Shown: in pieces, positions 17,006 through 24,642 of the stretch | How the letters are laid out: each line of letters begins with the position of its first letter | Numbering within the stretch: position 1 is the stretch's first letter | Assembly (NCBI GenBank): GCA_944381615.1 | Contig: CALWLT010000007.1 | Coordinates: forward strand, 1 to 64,000 | Source of the DNA: an uncultured Lachnospiraceae bacterium | Lineage (GTDB): Bacteria > Bacillota > Clostridia > Lachnospirales > Lachnospiraceae | DNA length: 64,000 nt | Direction of reading: 5' to 3' | The notes under the pieces: generated by a model | Databases searched by the model: none | What the model saw: only the letters and a program-made list of their open reading frames with translations | What the model was told of the DNA's origin: nothing | Position numbers and translations under genes: made by a program

Positions 17006-17697
17006 TTCCGTCCTTTCCCGCGCCCCGGCCTCTGCGGCGTCCCGGACTTCTTCCTCACACTGTAGCCGAAGGTGCCCAGAAGGCCGGACAGGCCGTAATA
17101 GCCGCCGTGCGACCAGGCGACCAGGCCCGCCCGGTCCAGCCGCAGCCGGCCGTCTTCGTCTAACAGCGCCGGATCGATGTCCACGCACACGACCCGGGCC
17201 AGAAACATATGGTGCGATCCCAGTTCTTTTACTTCCGTTACCCGGCATTCGATGCCGACCGGGCTCTCCGCCACCAGCGGCGCCCCGATGTGAAAAGCCG
17301 GCACGGGAGAAAGCCCCGTGTCCTTCCATTTATCCGTGTCGCGTCCCGAGCGGACTCCGCAGTAATCCAGCGCCCGCGCCATCCGCTCCGTGGCCAGATT
17401 GATGGCAAACTCGCCGCGCTCTCTCAGAAGCCCGTAGGAGTAGCGCTCCGGCCGCACAGAAATATACACCATGGGCGGATTCGTACAGACCGTCCCCGTC
17501 CAGGCCACCGTAATCAGATTCCCGGATCCCGCGCCGTCCGCCACGGAAACCAGCGCGGCCGGCACCGGATAAAGCATATTTCCCGGTTTCCAGCAGAGCC
17601 TGGCGTCCGCCGTCTCTTTCTTTTTCTGCCGATCCTTTTCCGGCGCGGCCGCATCCGTGCGCGGGCCCGCGCCGCCTTCCGTTCTCCTTCTGTTCAT
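17002..17697 (-). CDS. flavin reductase-like, FMN-binding protein
   Basis: 231 residues. After a basic, low-complexity N-terminal extension of about 30 residues comes the split-barrel flavin reductase domain, beginning at KPGNMLYPVPAALVSVAD and including TVCTNPPMVYISVRPERYS and GEFAINL. Such proteins bind FMN and reduce it or serve as flavoredoxin-like electron carriers. The C-terminal 25 residues are basic and probably disordered. Its end overlaps shikimate kinase by 4 bp. The ribosome site is weak, so a start nearer the domain cannot be excluded. Confidence 0.82.
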   Translation of the reverse strand: MNRRRTEGGAGPRTDAAAPEKDRQKKKETADARLCWKPGNMLYPVPAALVSVADGAGSGNLITVAWTGTVCTNPPMVYISVRPERYSYGLLRERGEFAINLATERMARALDYCGVRSGRDTDKWKDTGLSPVPAFHIGAPLVAESPVGIECRVTEVKELGSHHMFLARVVCVDIDPALLDEDGRLRLDRAGLVAWSHGGYYGLSGLLGTFGYSVRKKSGTPQRPGRGKGRK

Positions 17698-17717
17698 CTT
17701 GCCGTCCGTTTCTCTAC

Positions 17718-17993
17718 TCAGTCATTATCCGGGAGCAGCTTGATTCTGACCATGATCTGCTTGATCAGACAGCCCTCGGCCGCCCGGATATCCTCCGGAT
17801 GAGTCTGGGGCGGCAGCTCGCCGTCTTCCTCCAGCTCCACGCAGATCCAGTTGTAGGCCGCCTCCCTGGCGTTCTCCACCGCATCCTCCAGATCCGGCCC
17901 CTCGGCGCGGCAGCACTCCAGATCCGGAAACTCCGCCTCGTAGCCGGATCCGTCCTTCTTCGGCGTAAAAATTGCCGGGTATACAAATGTCAT
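17718..17993 (-). CDS. HicB-like antitoxin-family protein (orphan)
   Basis: 91 residues with the HicB fold pattern: YPAIFTPKKDGSGYEAEFPD strand pair, CCRAEGPDLEDAVENAREA helix and the LPPQTHPEDI segment. HicB normally neutralises the RNase HicA coded next to it. No HicA-like gene (short, with a G-x-H-x-x-Y motif) lies on either side. The gene sits 11 bp after the pyrophosphatase gene inside a metabolic operon. It may be a solitary regulator or simply a HicB-fold protein with another role. It lacks an obvious C-terminal DNA-binding domain. Confidence 0.75.
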   Translation of the reverse strand: MTFVYPAIFTPKKDGSGYEAEFPDLECCRAEGPDLEDAVENAREAAYNWICVELEEDGELPPQTHPEDIRAAEGCLIKQIMVRIKLLPDND

Positions 17994-18004
17994 ACGCTCT
18001 CTCC

Positions 18005-19672
18005 TTACTGCTCGATAGCCACCATCAGCCCCGGCACCAGCTGTTTCTTGCGCGATACCACGCCCGGCAGGCTGACGACGCCGCGGGACGTCTCGCCGCT
18101 CTCCAGGTTCAGATGGAAGGCGTCCACCACCATCTGCACGGAGCCCTGTCCCACGCAGAGCAGATCCGTCGATTCCTTCAGGATATTGGTCAGCATCAGG
18201 AACATCATATCCACCCGTTCCTCCGCCACCGCTTTCTCCATGTAGGAAAGCATCCGCTCCTGCAGGCCGGCCAGCTCCTGTGCGTTTAAAGACGTAATCT
18301 GGCCCACGCCGAACTGTACCTTCCCGGCGGAAAACGTTTTAAAATCCTGATAAAAAATCTCCGCGTCGCTCTTGCCCTTTAACTTGCTGCCGGCCGCAAA
18401 CATCCGGTTGGCCAGATCTTCGATGTCGACGTCCGCGATTTCTGCCAGCGCCAGCGCCGCCTCCTTATCCACCGACGTGCAGGTCGGCGAGCGGAACAGG
18501 AGCGTATCGGAAATGATGGCGCTGCAGAGCAGGCCGGCGATCTTCTTTTCGATCGCGATCCCCGATTCGTTGTACATCTGATAGATGATCGTCGCCGTGC
18601 AGCCCAGCGGCTGATTGCGGAAAAAGACGGGCGACATCGTCTCGACCGTCCCCAGGCGGTGGTGGTCAATGATCTCCAGGATATTGGCGTTCTCCACGCC
18701 GTCCACCGCCTGGCTGCGCTCGTTGTGATCCACCAGGATTACATTCTTTCCCCGTGCGCCGAGAAAATTCCGGCGGGAAATCATTCCCTTATATTTTCCA
18801 TTCTTGTCCAGAATGGGGAAATCGCGGTGGCGTTTGCTGGCCATCACATCCTTGATATCGTCGATAAAATCCTCCGTCTCAAAGGTAATCAGGTGCTCCG
18901 TCTTCATAAAATAGCTGATCGGCATGCTCTGATTGATCAGGCGCGCCACCGTGTAGGTGTCGTACGGCGTCGTGATGACCGTGCAGCCGCGCTCCTGCGC
19001 CAGCTTCTTGATGGTCATGGACACCGCCGCGCCCTCGCAGACGACGATGCAGCCGGCTTCCATCTCGATCGCGCACAGCTGGGACTCATAGCGGTTGCCC
19101 AGGATGACCAGATCGTTTTTCTCAATGTAATTCTCCATCATATCCGGATTGGCCGCCGCAATCAGCACCTTTCCCGACCGGAAATAGGCGTTCTCATCGC
19201 CGATCAGCATGGTGCCCTCCAGCGTCTCAATGATATTGGCATACTGCGTGCGCGCCTTGGAAAGGATGCTGCTGTCATAGATATTCATGTAGGATCGCGT
19301 GATATCGCCGACGGTAATCAGCCCCTCCAGCACATTGTCCTCCGTCACGGCCGGGATCGTCACGACATTGGCGTCCTGCATCAGGTTCCAGGCCTTTTTC
19401 AGGGAAATATTGCGCTTGACGCCCTGCGTCTCCCGGATCTCGATGTCCTTTACCTGCGTCTTGACAGACGTAATCTCCTTCGGCGGATTTACTTTAAAAT
19501 AATCCAGAACGAATTTCGTCTCGGAATTGATGTGTCCGGCGCGCGCCGGCACATACGGCTCCCCCGTCTGAAGCTGCTTTAAATTGGCGTAGCAGATAGC
19601 CGAGCAGATGGAATCCGTATCCGGGTTTTTATGTCCGATTACTATCGTTTTCTTTGCTTTTTCAGCCGCCAT
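18005..19672 (-). CDS. ppaC: manganese-dependent inorganic pyrophosphatase with CBS and DRTGG domains
   Basis: 555 residues from the ATG at 19672, which has a perfect GGAGG 6 bases upstream; a TTG 18 bp earlier is rejected. The DHH phosphoesterase core carries GHKNPDTDS near the N-terminus, LVDHNER and IIDHHRLG, the metal-binding set of family II pyrophosphatases. Between core motifs lie two CBS domains flanking a DRTGG domain (from about residue 65 to 305). In characterised CBS-PPases, AMP and ADP inhibit while ATP and diadenosine polyphosphates activate. It hydrolyses PPi to keep biosynthesis forward. It is first in a probable operon. Confidence 0.93.
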   Translation of the reverse strand: MAAEKAKKTIVIGHKNPDTDSICSAICYANLKQLQTGEPYVPARAGHINSETKFVLDYFKVNPPKEITSVKTQVKDIEIRETQGVKRNISLKKAWNLMQDANVVTIPAVTEDNVLEGLITVGDITRSYMNIYDSSILSKARTQYANIIETLEGTMLIGDENAYFRSGKVLIAAANPDMMENYIEKNDLVILGNRYESQLCAIEMEAGCIVVCEGAAVSMTIKKLAQERGCTVITTPYDTYTVARLINQSMPISYFMKTEHLITFETEDFIDDIKDVMASKRHRDFPILDKNGKYKGMISRRNFLGARGKNVILVDHNERSQAVDGVENANILEIIDHHRLGTVETMSPVFFRNQPLGCTATIIYQMYNESGIAIEKKIAGLLCSAIISDTLLFRSPTCTSVDKEAALALAEIADVDIEDLANRMFAAGSKLKGKSDAEIFYQDFKTFSAGKVQFGVGQITSLNAQELAGLQERMLSYMEKAVAEERVDMMFLMLTNILKESTDLLCVGQGSVQMVVDAFHLNLESGETSRGVVSLPGVVSRKKQLVPGLMVAIEQ

Positions 19673-19711
19673 GGCTTCCTCCTCATCCAAATTGTTAAAA
19701 TCTGTTTACTG

Positions 19712-19732
19712 TTTGTTCATATTTTGTTCATA
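19712..19732 (-). repeat. direct repeat upstream of ppaC
   Basis: Two copies of TTTGTTCATA (19712-19721 and 19723-19732), 11 bases apart, lie 40-60 bases before the ppaC start. The one-turn spacing suits binding of a regulator on one face of the helix. The surrounding 19690-19800 is AT-rich and probably contains the promoter, which I cannot place exactly. Confidence 0.35.
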
Positions 19733-19814
19733 TCTCATTTTTATACTAATAGCATAAAGAAATTCATTTTTTATTTCGATTTCTGGTAATTTTGCACATA
19801 GATTTTTCATAATT

Positions 19815-19840
19815 GCCCCGGGCGGTTTTCCGTTCGGGGC
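19815..19840. other. GC hairpin between glcK and ppaC
   Basis: GCCCCG (19815-19820) and CGGGGC (19835-19840) enclose an inner CGG-TTTT-CCG pair. It lies 65-90 bases downstream of the ppaC leader region and before the glcK 3' end on the minus strand. There is no clear T-run, so it is not a typical terminator. Confidence 0.35.
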
Positions 19841-19905
19841 CTCCTCATGTCCGGCCGCCCGTCCCTGCCGCTCTTACCCGGCCCTGATACGAAACCGCCT
19901 TTCCG

Positions 19906-20850
19906 TCAGGAAAGGATCAGGCGCGCCGCGCCGTAAATCCCGGCGTCGTTTCCCAGCGTAGCCAGCGCAATTCCCGCTTTATTTTCCGAGATCGGCGTCA
20001 GCTTCCGGTACTGGCGCTCCACCATATCCGTCAGAAACGTCCCGGCACGGGAGACTCCGCCCCCGATTACAAAGATGTCCGGATCCACCGTCATGGTCAC
20101 GATCGCCAGCGCCCAGCCCAGGTAATAGCTGACCGTCTCCATGACCTCCAGCGCCAGCGCGTCTCCCGCCTTCGCCGCATCCAGCACGTCCCGGGCCGTA
20201 ATGGAATCCCCGAACCGGCGCATCAGCGAATCCGCCTGGCTGGCCGCCATCGCGCGCCGCGCTTCCCTGGCGATCCCCGTCGCCGACGCCACCTGCTCCA
20301 CGCAGCCGTGCCCGCCGCAGTTGCAGGCCTCCTTCTCGCCCTCGCGGATATGGATGTGTCCAATCTCGCCGCCCAGCCCGTGGCTTCCGGCCACAATCTT
20401 CTGATCCAGGATCACGCCGCCGCCCACGCCGGTGCCCAGCGTAACCATGACCAGATTGCGGTATCCTTTTCCGCCGCCCTGCCACATCTCGCCCAGCGCC
20501 GCCACATTGGCGTCGTTCGCGGAGCACACTTTCACGCCGTCCAGAAGGCCGCTCAGGATCTCCTGCGCATTCATATTGCGCCAGCCGAGATTCACGCAGA
20601 GTTCCACGAATCCGTCCGGGAGAACCGGCCCCGGAAGGCCCATTCCCACGCCCTCAATATCAGCGAGAGAAAGCTTCTCCTCCTCAAGCACGCGCCGAAT
20701 GGACTGCGCCGTGTCCGGAAGAATAAAACGGCCGTTTTCCTCCTTCCGGCTCGGGATCTCCCATTTTCTCAAAAGCGTCCCCTGCGGCTCAAACAGGCCG
20801 ATCTTGACGGTCGTTCCGCCCACGTCGACGCCGATACACTTCTTTTCCAT
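19906..20850 (-). CDS. glcK: ROK-family glucokinase
   Basis: 314 residues from the ATG at 20850, with GAGGAGG upstream. It phosphorylates glucose (and perhaps other hexoses) with ATP. The phosphate-1 loop is GVDVGGTTVKIG, the ROK zinc motif is CNCGGHGCVEQVASATG, and EIGHIHI supplies the catalytic and sugar-binding region. The length is normal. It has its own promoter (20879-20907), so it is a single-gene unit. Glucose-6-phosphate isomerase is coded 7 kb away in the same direction and glgB lies further on. Confidence 0.93.
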   Translation of the reverse strand: MEKKCIGVDVGGTTVKIGLFEPQGTLLRKWEIPSRKEENGRFILPDTAQSIRRVLEEEKLSLADIEGVGMGLPGPVLPDGFVELCVNLGWRNMNAQEILSGLLDGVKVCSANDANVAALGEMWQGGGKGYRNLVMVTLGTGVGGGVILDQKIVAGSHGLGGEIGHIHIREGEKEACNCGGHGCVEQVASATGIAREARRAMAASQADSLMRRFGDSITARDVLDAAKAGDALALEVMETVSYYLGWALAIVTMTVDPDIFVIGGGVSRAGTFLTDMVERQYRKLTPISENKAGIALATLGNDAGIYGAARLILS

Positions 20851-20878
20851 GGCATGCCTCCTCGCATTTGCTGGTTCC

Positions 20879-20907
20879 ATTATAAAAGAAGCGGGAGCGT
20901 TTTGCAA
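20879..20907 (-). promoter_or_regulatory. promoter of glcK
   Basis: On the minus strand TTGCAA (20902-20907), 17 bases, TATAAT (20879-20884). The promoter is embedded in the hairpin 20891-20915, so the -35 box sits in the hairpin loop. The leader is only about 22 bases. Confidence 0.65.
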
Positions 20908-20915
20908 CGTCCCGC
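20884..20915 (-). terminator. second terminator before glcK
   Basis: On the minus strand GCGGGA pairs with TCCCGC and is followed by TTCTTTT. It backs up the terminator at 20921-20958 and overlaps the glcK promoter. Confidence 0.5.
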
Positions 20916-20920
20916 AGCGC

Positions 20921-20958
20921 AAAAAACCTCCGTCCGCCGGCCTTCCCGCCGGCAGACG
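20921..20958 (-). terminator. terminator of the DUF5711 gene
   Basis: On the minus strand CGTCTGCCGGC pairs with GCCGGCGGACG (one mismatch), followed by GAGG and six T. It lies 13 bases after the stop codon. Confidence 0.7.
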
Positions 20959-20970
20959 AAACAGATCGAT

Positions 20971-22254
20971 TTATTTCAGCACCAGCTCCCGCATCCGGTC
21001 GGCGCCCGTCACGATCAGCGTATTAAAGCGGCCGCCGCGCGTGATGTGAGAAACCGTAAAGTCAAATTCGCCGGCAAAACGCTCCTTTCCCGACGTGCTG
21101 TAAATCCGGCAGGAGCGATCGTCATAGAGGAGAATGAAATCCCCCTCGATGTCCAGCTGCTGCCAGGCATAGGTAAAACCGGCCGCAAACGCCAGGCTTC
21201 CGTCTGCCTTATAGACGCTCAGAAGGCTGTCGTACTCCCCCTGCGCGTGATCCGTGACGACCGCCACGTACTCCGGCGACCAGGCAACGCCCTGAATTTC
21301 TCCTTCCACCGCCACCTGCGCCGTCAGCTCCGGGCTCGTCACATTTTCCAGCGAGAAAAAGAGCAGCTGGCTGTCCGAAAAGGCACAGGCGTGCGTCTCG
21401 TCCAGAAACCGGACCCGCGGACAGATGCTGTCGCCCAGCTCCTCAAAACCTCCGACCAGCCGATCCGGATAGCTCTTCCCGTACTCGGAAAAATTGTAAA
21501 ACACGATCCGGTTTTTTAAAACTCCGTCGCTCAGATACAGATCCGACAGCATGACCTGCGTCCCTTCCGGCGAGAGCGAAACGTCCATCAGATAACCGTT
21601 GCCCGATAAAACCGTCTTGATCGCCCAGTCCAGCTCGCTGCCGTCCTGCTTGAAAAACGTCACGTACGAGGCTGTGCTGTCCTCTACCAGCGCCGCCGTC
21701 ACGCCGTGCGCCGAGACGCTGACCCGCAGGATCGGGAGAAGCGTCGTCGCCTCCCCCTGACAGCCCGTCTCATCGCAGATATAGATCGCGTTTCCCTGCT
21801 GATCCCCGATCGCCGCATAGCTGCCGTTCACGCTGCAGACCGGCGATTTCATCTGATAGCTGATGGACCAGACCGCGTTGCCCGAGCGGTCCAGGTACGT
21901 CGCCCCGTCCCGCGAATATTTCAGAAGATTCTCGCCAAACTTCACGTACCGCGTAAAACTGCTTTCGCCGGAGGGAATCTCCTTCTCCCAGGATACCGTA
22001 TACTGCGTGTACTGATGATTCTGTTTATAAAACAAAACGCCGCAGACGGCAGCGACGATGACAAAAACAAAAATCAGAACCAGACGGAGACGTCTGATGC
22101 GGGAATGCCGCTCGGCACGGCGGACGATCTCTTCCTCCGTCTCCCCGTGGCTCTCGCGCCGTCCTGCCTGCGCAGGCGGCTTCCCCGGCTCAATCATACG
22201 CCTCTTTAGCTGTCTCTTTTTCTGCTCCCGCTCGATGGAGTTCATTCTGCTCAC
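20971..22254 (-). CDS. DUF5711 membrane-anchored beta-propeller-like protein
   Basis: 427 residues. A basic cytoplasmic N-terminus (about 55 residues) and one membrane helix (about 58-78; LRLVLIFVFVIVAAVCGVLF) lead to an exported domain of repeated beta-strands with WD-like spacing: LKYSRDGATYLDRSGNAVW, YAAIGDQQGNAIYICD, VMLSDLYLSDGV. This matches the DUF5711 family as I remember it. It may sense or scaffold something at the cell surface. A possible operator with TACACTA boxes lies upstream at 22323-22358, and the gene ends in its own terminator. Confidence 0.7.
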   Translation of the reverse strand: MSRMNSIEREQKKRQLKRRMIEPGKPPAQAGRRESHGETEEEIVRRAERHSRIRRLRLVLIFVFVIVAAVCGVLFYKQNHQYTQYTVSWEKEIPSGESSFTRYVKFGENLLKYSRDGATYLDRSGNAVWSISYQMKSPVCSVNGSYAAIGDQQGNAIYICDETGCQGEATTLLPILRVSVSAHGVTAALVEDSTASYVTFFKQDGSELDWAIKTVLSGNGYLMDVSLSPEGTQVMLSDLYLSDGVLKNRIVFYNFSEYGKSYPDRLVGGFEELGDSICPRVRFLDETHACAFSDSQLLFFSLENVTSPELTAQVAVEGEIQGVAWSPEYVAVVTDHAQGEYDSLLSVYKADGSLAFAAGFTYAWQQLDIEGDFILLYDDRSCRIYSTSGKERFAGEFDFTVSHITRGGRFNTLIVTGADRMRELVLK

Positions 22255-22322
22255 CCTTTATCTCCCGTAGCCGCACTCCGCCGCCGCCCGGCATCCCATC
22301 ACGCCAAAACGGCCGCTTCCTG

Positions 22323-22358
22323 TACACTAAACCCGATTATACACTATTTTTTAGTGTA
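22323..22358 (-). promoter_or_regulatory. TACACTA boxes around a -10 element
   Basis: Three copies of the heptamer TACACTA/TAGTGTA: 22323-22329, 22340-22346 and inverted at 22352-22358. The last two form a perfect inverted repeat with a five-base loop. A minus-strand TATAAT (22336-22341) lies between the boxes, but no good -35 is visible. The layout looks like a repressor-controlled promoter for the DUF5711 gene. Confidence 0.4.
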
Positions 22359-22372
22359 GCGCATTATCTTTT

Positions 22373-23860
22373 TTATTCCTGCGCCTGTCCCTGTGCTCCC
22401 GCTTTTGGGATTTCCGGCAGGATCAGCGTCTGTCCGGCGATAATCCGATCCGCATCGTCCAGCTCATTCAGCGCCCGGATCTCGTCCAGATAATCCAGAT
22501 TCCCGTACAGCTTAAAACAGATTCCGAAAAGCGTCTCTCCCTCTCCGATCAGGTATGTATCGCCGGACGGCGGCATATCCCGCTGCAGTTCCGGCTCCGG
22601 CAGGACATACGGCTCCTTTGGCGCCCCGTCTCCCGCGCCTGCCGCTTCGCTTCCCGCGCCTTCTGCTCCGCTTTCCGTGTCTGCCGCACTGCTTCCCGTG
22701 TCCGCCGCACCGCTTTCCGTGTCCGCCGCACCCGCAGAGCCGTCTCCCGCGCCTGCCACTTCGCTTCCCGCGCCTGGCGCTTCGCTTCCCGTGTCCGCCG
22801 CACCGCTTTCCGTGTCTGCCGCACCCGCAGAGCCGTCTCCCGCGCCTGACGCCTTACTTCCTGCGCCTGACGTTTTACTTCCCGTGCTTTCTGAATTACT
22901 TACCGGCGCGGCGGCCTCCCAGGCCGCCTCCGGATCCGCGCCCGTTTCTTCGCCGTCCGCCTCCGGAAACGCTTCTTCCGTTCCCCCCGTTCGTCCGGCC
23001 GCGGAAAGACCGGCGCGAATTTCCTCCACGATGGGAAGCCTCGCCGCGTTTTCCCTGCCTGCCTCTCCCGCTATCCCCTTGGGCAGCACCGATACCAGCA
23101 CGCTCTCCATCTCCCGCATCTTCTGGTAATTATTAAAAAGCGTCACGCCCCCGGCCAGCACCGCCACGGCCAGGACGGCGCACAGCGTGCCCAGCGTGCG
23201 GATCGTTCCATAGCGCGAGGCGGCCTCCTGGCGCCGGGTCTCCATCCGGCTGCGGAAATCACGGACCACCTGATCGCCCGTCCCCGCCCCCGTCTCCACG
23301 CGGCGCGCGTCCTTGCGCTGAATCAGATAATCCTGCATCAGCTGGTTGCGCTCATAATAAATGCTGTAGCCGCGCAGGCGGTAAAAGCCGTCCTCCGAGG
23401 TTACATAAAACGCTTCTTCGCCGTCCGCCGCGCTGTTCAGATACATCAGCTGATTCTTTCCGCCAAAATACTGATTGTGCTGCCGCCAGTAATTCAGCGG
23501 GCTCAGCATACAGCCGGGAGGTCCGCACAAAAACCATCCCTGCACGGTCCTCTTTGGAAACGTCTCTTCCATTCGCTGGTACGCCTTCTTCCAGGCCGCC
23601 TCGGAAAACACCGGCTTCCCGCCCGGCGACACCTCCTCCATCTCCAGCGCTCCGTCCACAAACAGATACGGCACACCGTCGCAGATTTCCGAGGTCCCCA
23701 GAAGAAGGCCGATTCTCAGCTCCTGTCCCCCGGACGGAAAAAGACGTTTCAGGTATGTGTTGACGTAATCTTCCACATACAGCTTTACCACATCGTCCCG
23801 ATCCCCGATCTGCCGGATGTTTTTCGGCAGCCTGGGACCGGAATTATAGGATTCTCCCAT
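22373..23860 (-). CDS. LysM-domain membrane protein with MPN-like N-terminal domain
   Basis: 495 residues. Residues 1-165 look like an MPN/JAB-type alpha/beta domain: RIGLLLGTSEICDGVPYLFV, then VQGWFLCGPPGCMLSPLNYW, where the H-x-H metal ligands of active MPN peptidases are replaced by L-C-G. A membrane helix follows (about 225-247), then about 150 residues of Ala/Gly/Ser/Asp low-complexity sequence and a C-terminal LysM (YLIGEGETLFGICFKLYGN). The LysM would bind peptidoglycan while the MPN-like part stays in the cytoplasm (inference). The next gene downstream in transcription is the DUF5711 gene, and yyaC lies upstream. Confidence 0.75.
   Translation of the reverse strand: MGESYNSGPRLPKNIRQIGDRDDVVKLYVEDYVNTYLKRLFPSGGQELRIGLLLGTSEICDGVPYLFVDGALEMEEVSPGGKPVFSEAAWKKAYQRMEETFPKRTVQGWFLCGPPGCMLSPLNYWRQHNQYFGGKNQLMYLNSAADGEEAFYVTSEDGFYRLRGYSIYYERNQLMQDYLIQRKDARRVETGAGTGDQVVRDFRSRMETRRQEAASRYGTIRTLGTLCAVLAVAVLAGGVTLFNNYQKMREMESVLVSVLPKGIAGEAGRENAARLPIVEEIRAGLSAAGRTGGTEEAFPEADGEETGADPEAAWEAAAPVSNSESTGSKTSGAGSKASGAGDGSAGAADTESGAADTGSEAPGAGSEVAGAGDGSAGAADTESGAADTGSSAADTESGAEGAGSEAAGAGDGAPKEPYVLPEPELQRDMPPSGDTYLIGEGETLFGICFKLYGNLDYLDEIRALNELDDADRIIAGQTLILPEIPKAGAQGQAQE
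22625..22895 (-). repeat. low-complexity tandem repeat inside the LysM gene
   Basis: Imperfect 15-30 bp units encode variations of GAADTESGAADTGS and SEAAGAGDG. Because unit lengths are multiples of three, all frames stay open and the complementary strand also shows spurious open frames. The segment codes for a flexible wall-spanning linker. Confidence 0.75.
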
Positions 23861-23924
23861 GGACTCACCCCGCTATCATTTTAGAAATCTAAAAAAGCAT
23901 AGCACAGGTTGTCCGAAAAACTTG

Positions 23925-24524
23925 TCAAACAGTGGCCGCGCTGTCGCATAATTTTTCGACAAGGCAGATGCTGCGGCTGATGCAGTCCGCCATCCGCATA
24001 ACCACAGAAAGGCGCACGCTCTGCAGCATCAGCGGATCATACGTCCCGCAGCTTCCCACAATCCCCGTGATAAAGAGATCGCCGACGGACCGCAGCTCCT
24101 TGCTTACGCCCAGCCCTGGCTTCAGCGCGCCGCGCCCCAGCGTCACATAGCCGACGTGCTCGCCGCGCCCTACCGACGCGTCGACCGCCACGACCAGCGC
24201 GTCCCGGTAACACACCCGGAGCACCTCCAGATAGTGGTCCAGATTCATCGCATGCACCGGCCGATCCAGCGTCCCGAACACGAGCGCGCCGGAAAGCCGG
24301 CTCTCCCTGAGCTTGTACCCGACAAGCGGCCCCAGGCTGTCCCCGGTCGAGCGATCCGTCCCGATGCACAGAAAAACGACGCTCTGTTTTTTCTTGCGCC
24401 TTGCCTCCTCCCGGATCAGCGTTTCCAGCCGTCCGGCAAATTCCCCGGCCGCCGAGCGCTGAAAGGAATTGTAATAATAGACCTCCCGGCTGTTCTGGAG
24501 TGCCTTTCGTTCCCATATTTTCAT
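23925..24524 (-). CDS. yyaC: YyaC-like spore protease homologue
   Basis: 199 residues from the ATG at 24524. The protein matches the YyaC family, related to the germination protease GPR: VVFLCIGTDRSTGDSLGPLVG, AVDASVGRGEHVG and LFITGIVGSCGTYDPL are the conserved blocks. GPR-type enzymes degrade small acid-soluble proteins at germination; the YyaC role is less clear. A minus-strand promoter at 24555-24583 has a GCATAT -35 resembling forespore sigma promoters. Presence of the gene argues that the organism forms spores or descends from a spore former. Confidence 0.82.
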   Translation of the reverse strand: MKIWERKALQNSREVYYYNSFQRSAAGEFAGRLETLIREEARRKKKQSVVFLCIGTDRSTGDSLGPLVGYKLRESRLSGALVFGTLDRPVHAMNLDHYLEVLRVCYRDALVVAVDASVGRGEHVGYVTLGRGALKPGLGVSKELRSVGDLFITGIVGSCGTYDPLMLQSVRLSVVMRMADCISRSICLVEKLCDSAATV

Positions 24525-24554
24525 AAAACTACCGCCTGTCTGATTTTTTATTCT

Positions 24555-24583
24555 ATTATAGACAGCGGCCGTCCGAAATATGC
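24555..24583 (-). promoter_or_regulatory. promoter of yyaC, possibly forespore type
   Basis: On the minus strand GCATAT (24578-24583), 17 bases, TATAAT (24555-24560). The -10 fits housekeeping sigma; the -35 fits the G-x-ATA of SigF/SigG better. Which sigma factor reads it is uncertain. Confidence 0.45.
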
Positions 24584-24609
24584 AGGACCGCCTCCCCGCC
24601 GGGCGCGCC

Positions 24610-24642
24610 AAAAAAGCAGGGCCGCCTTAGCGGGCGGCCCTG
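24610..24642 (-). terminator. terminator overlapping a stop codon
   Basis: A perfect 10-bp stem CAGGGCCGCC/GGCGGCCCTG is followed by C and six T on the minus strand. The TAA of the coiled-coil gene (24627-24629) lies at the stem-loop junction, so the last codons form the ascending arm. Confidence 0.85.

Noticed and set aside
17698..18004. HicA toxin gene next to HicB
   Set aside because: No short frame with the HicA signature lies on either side; the gaps are 20 and 11 bp.
22625..22895. Repeat region considered as a CRISPR array
   Set aside because: Units are in frame with a coding sequence, have no unique spacers and encode a low-complexity linker.
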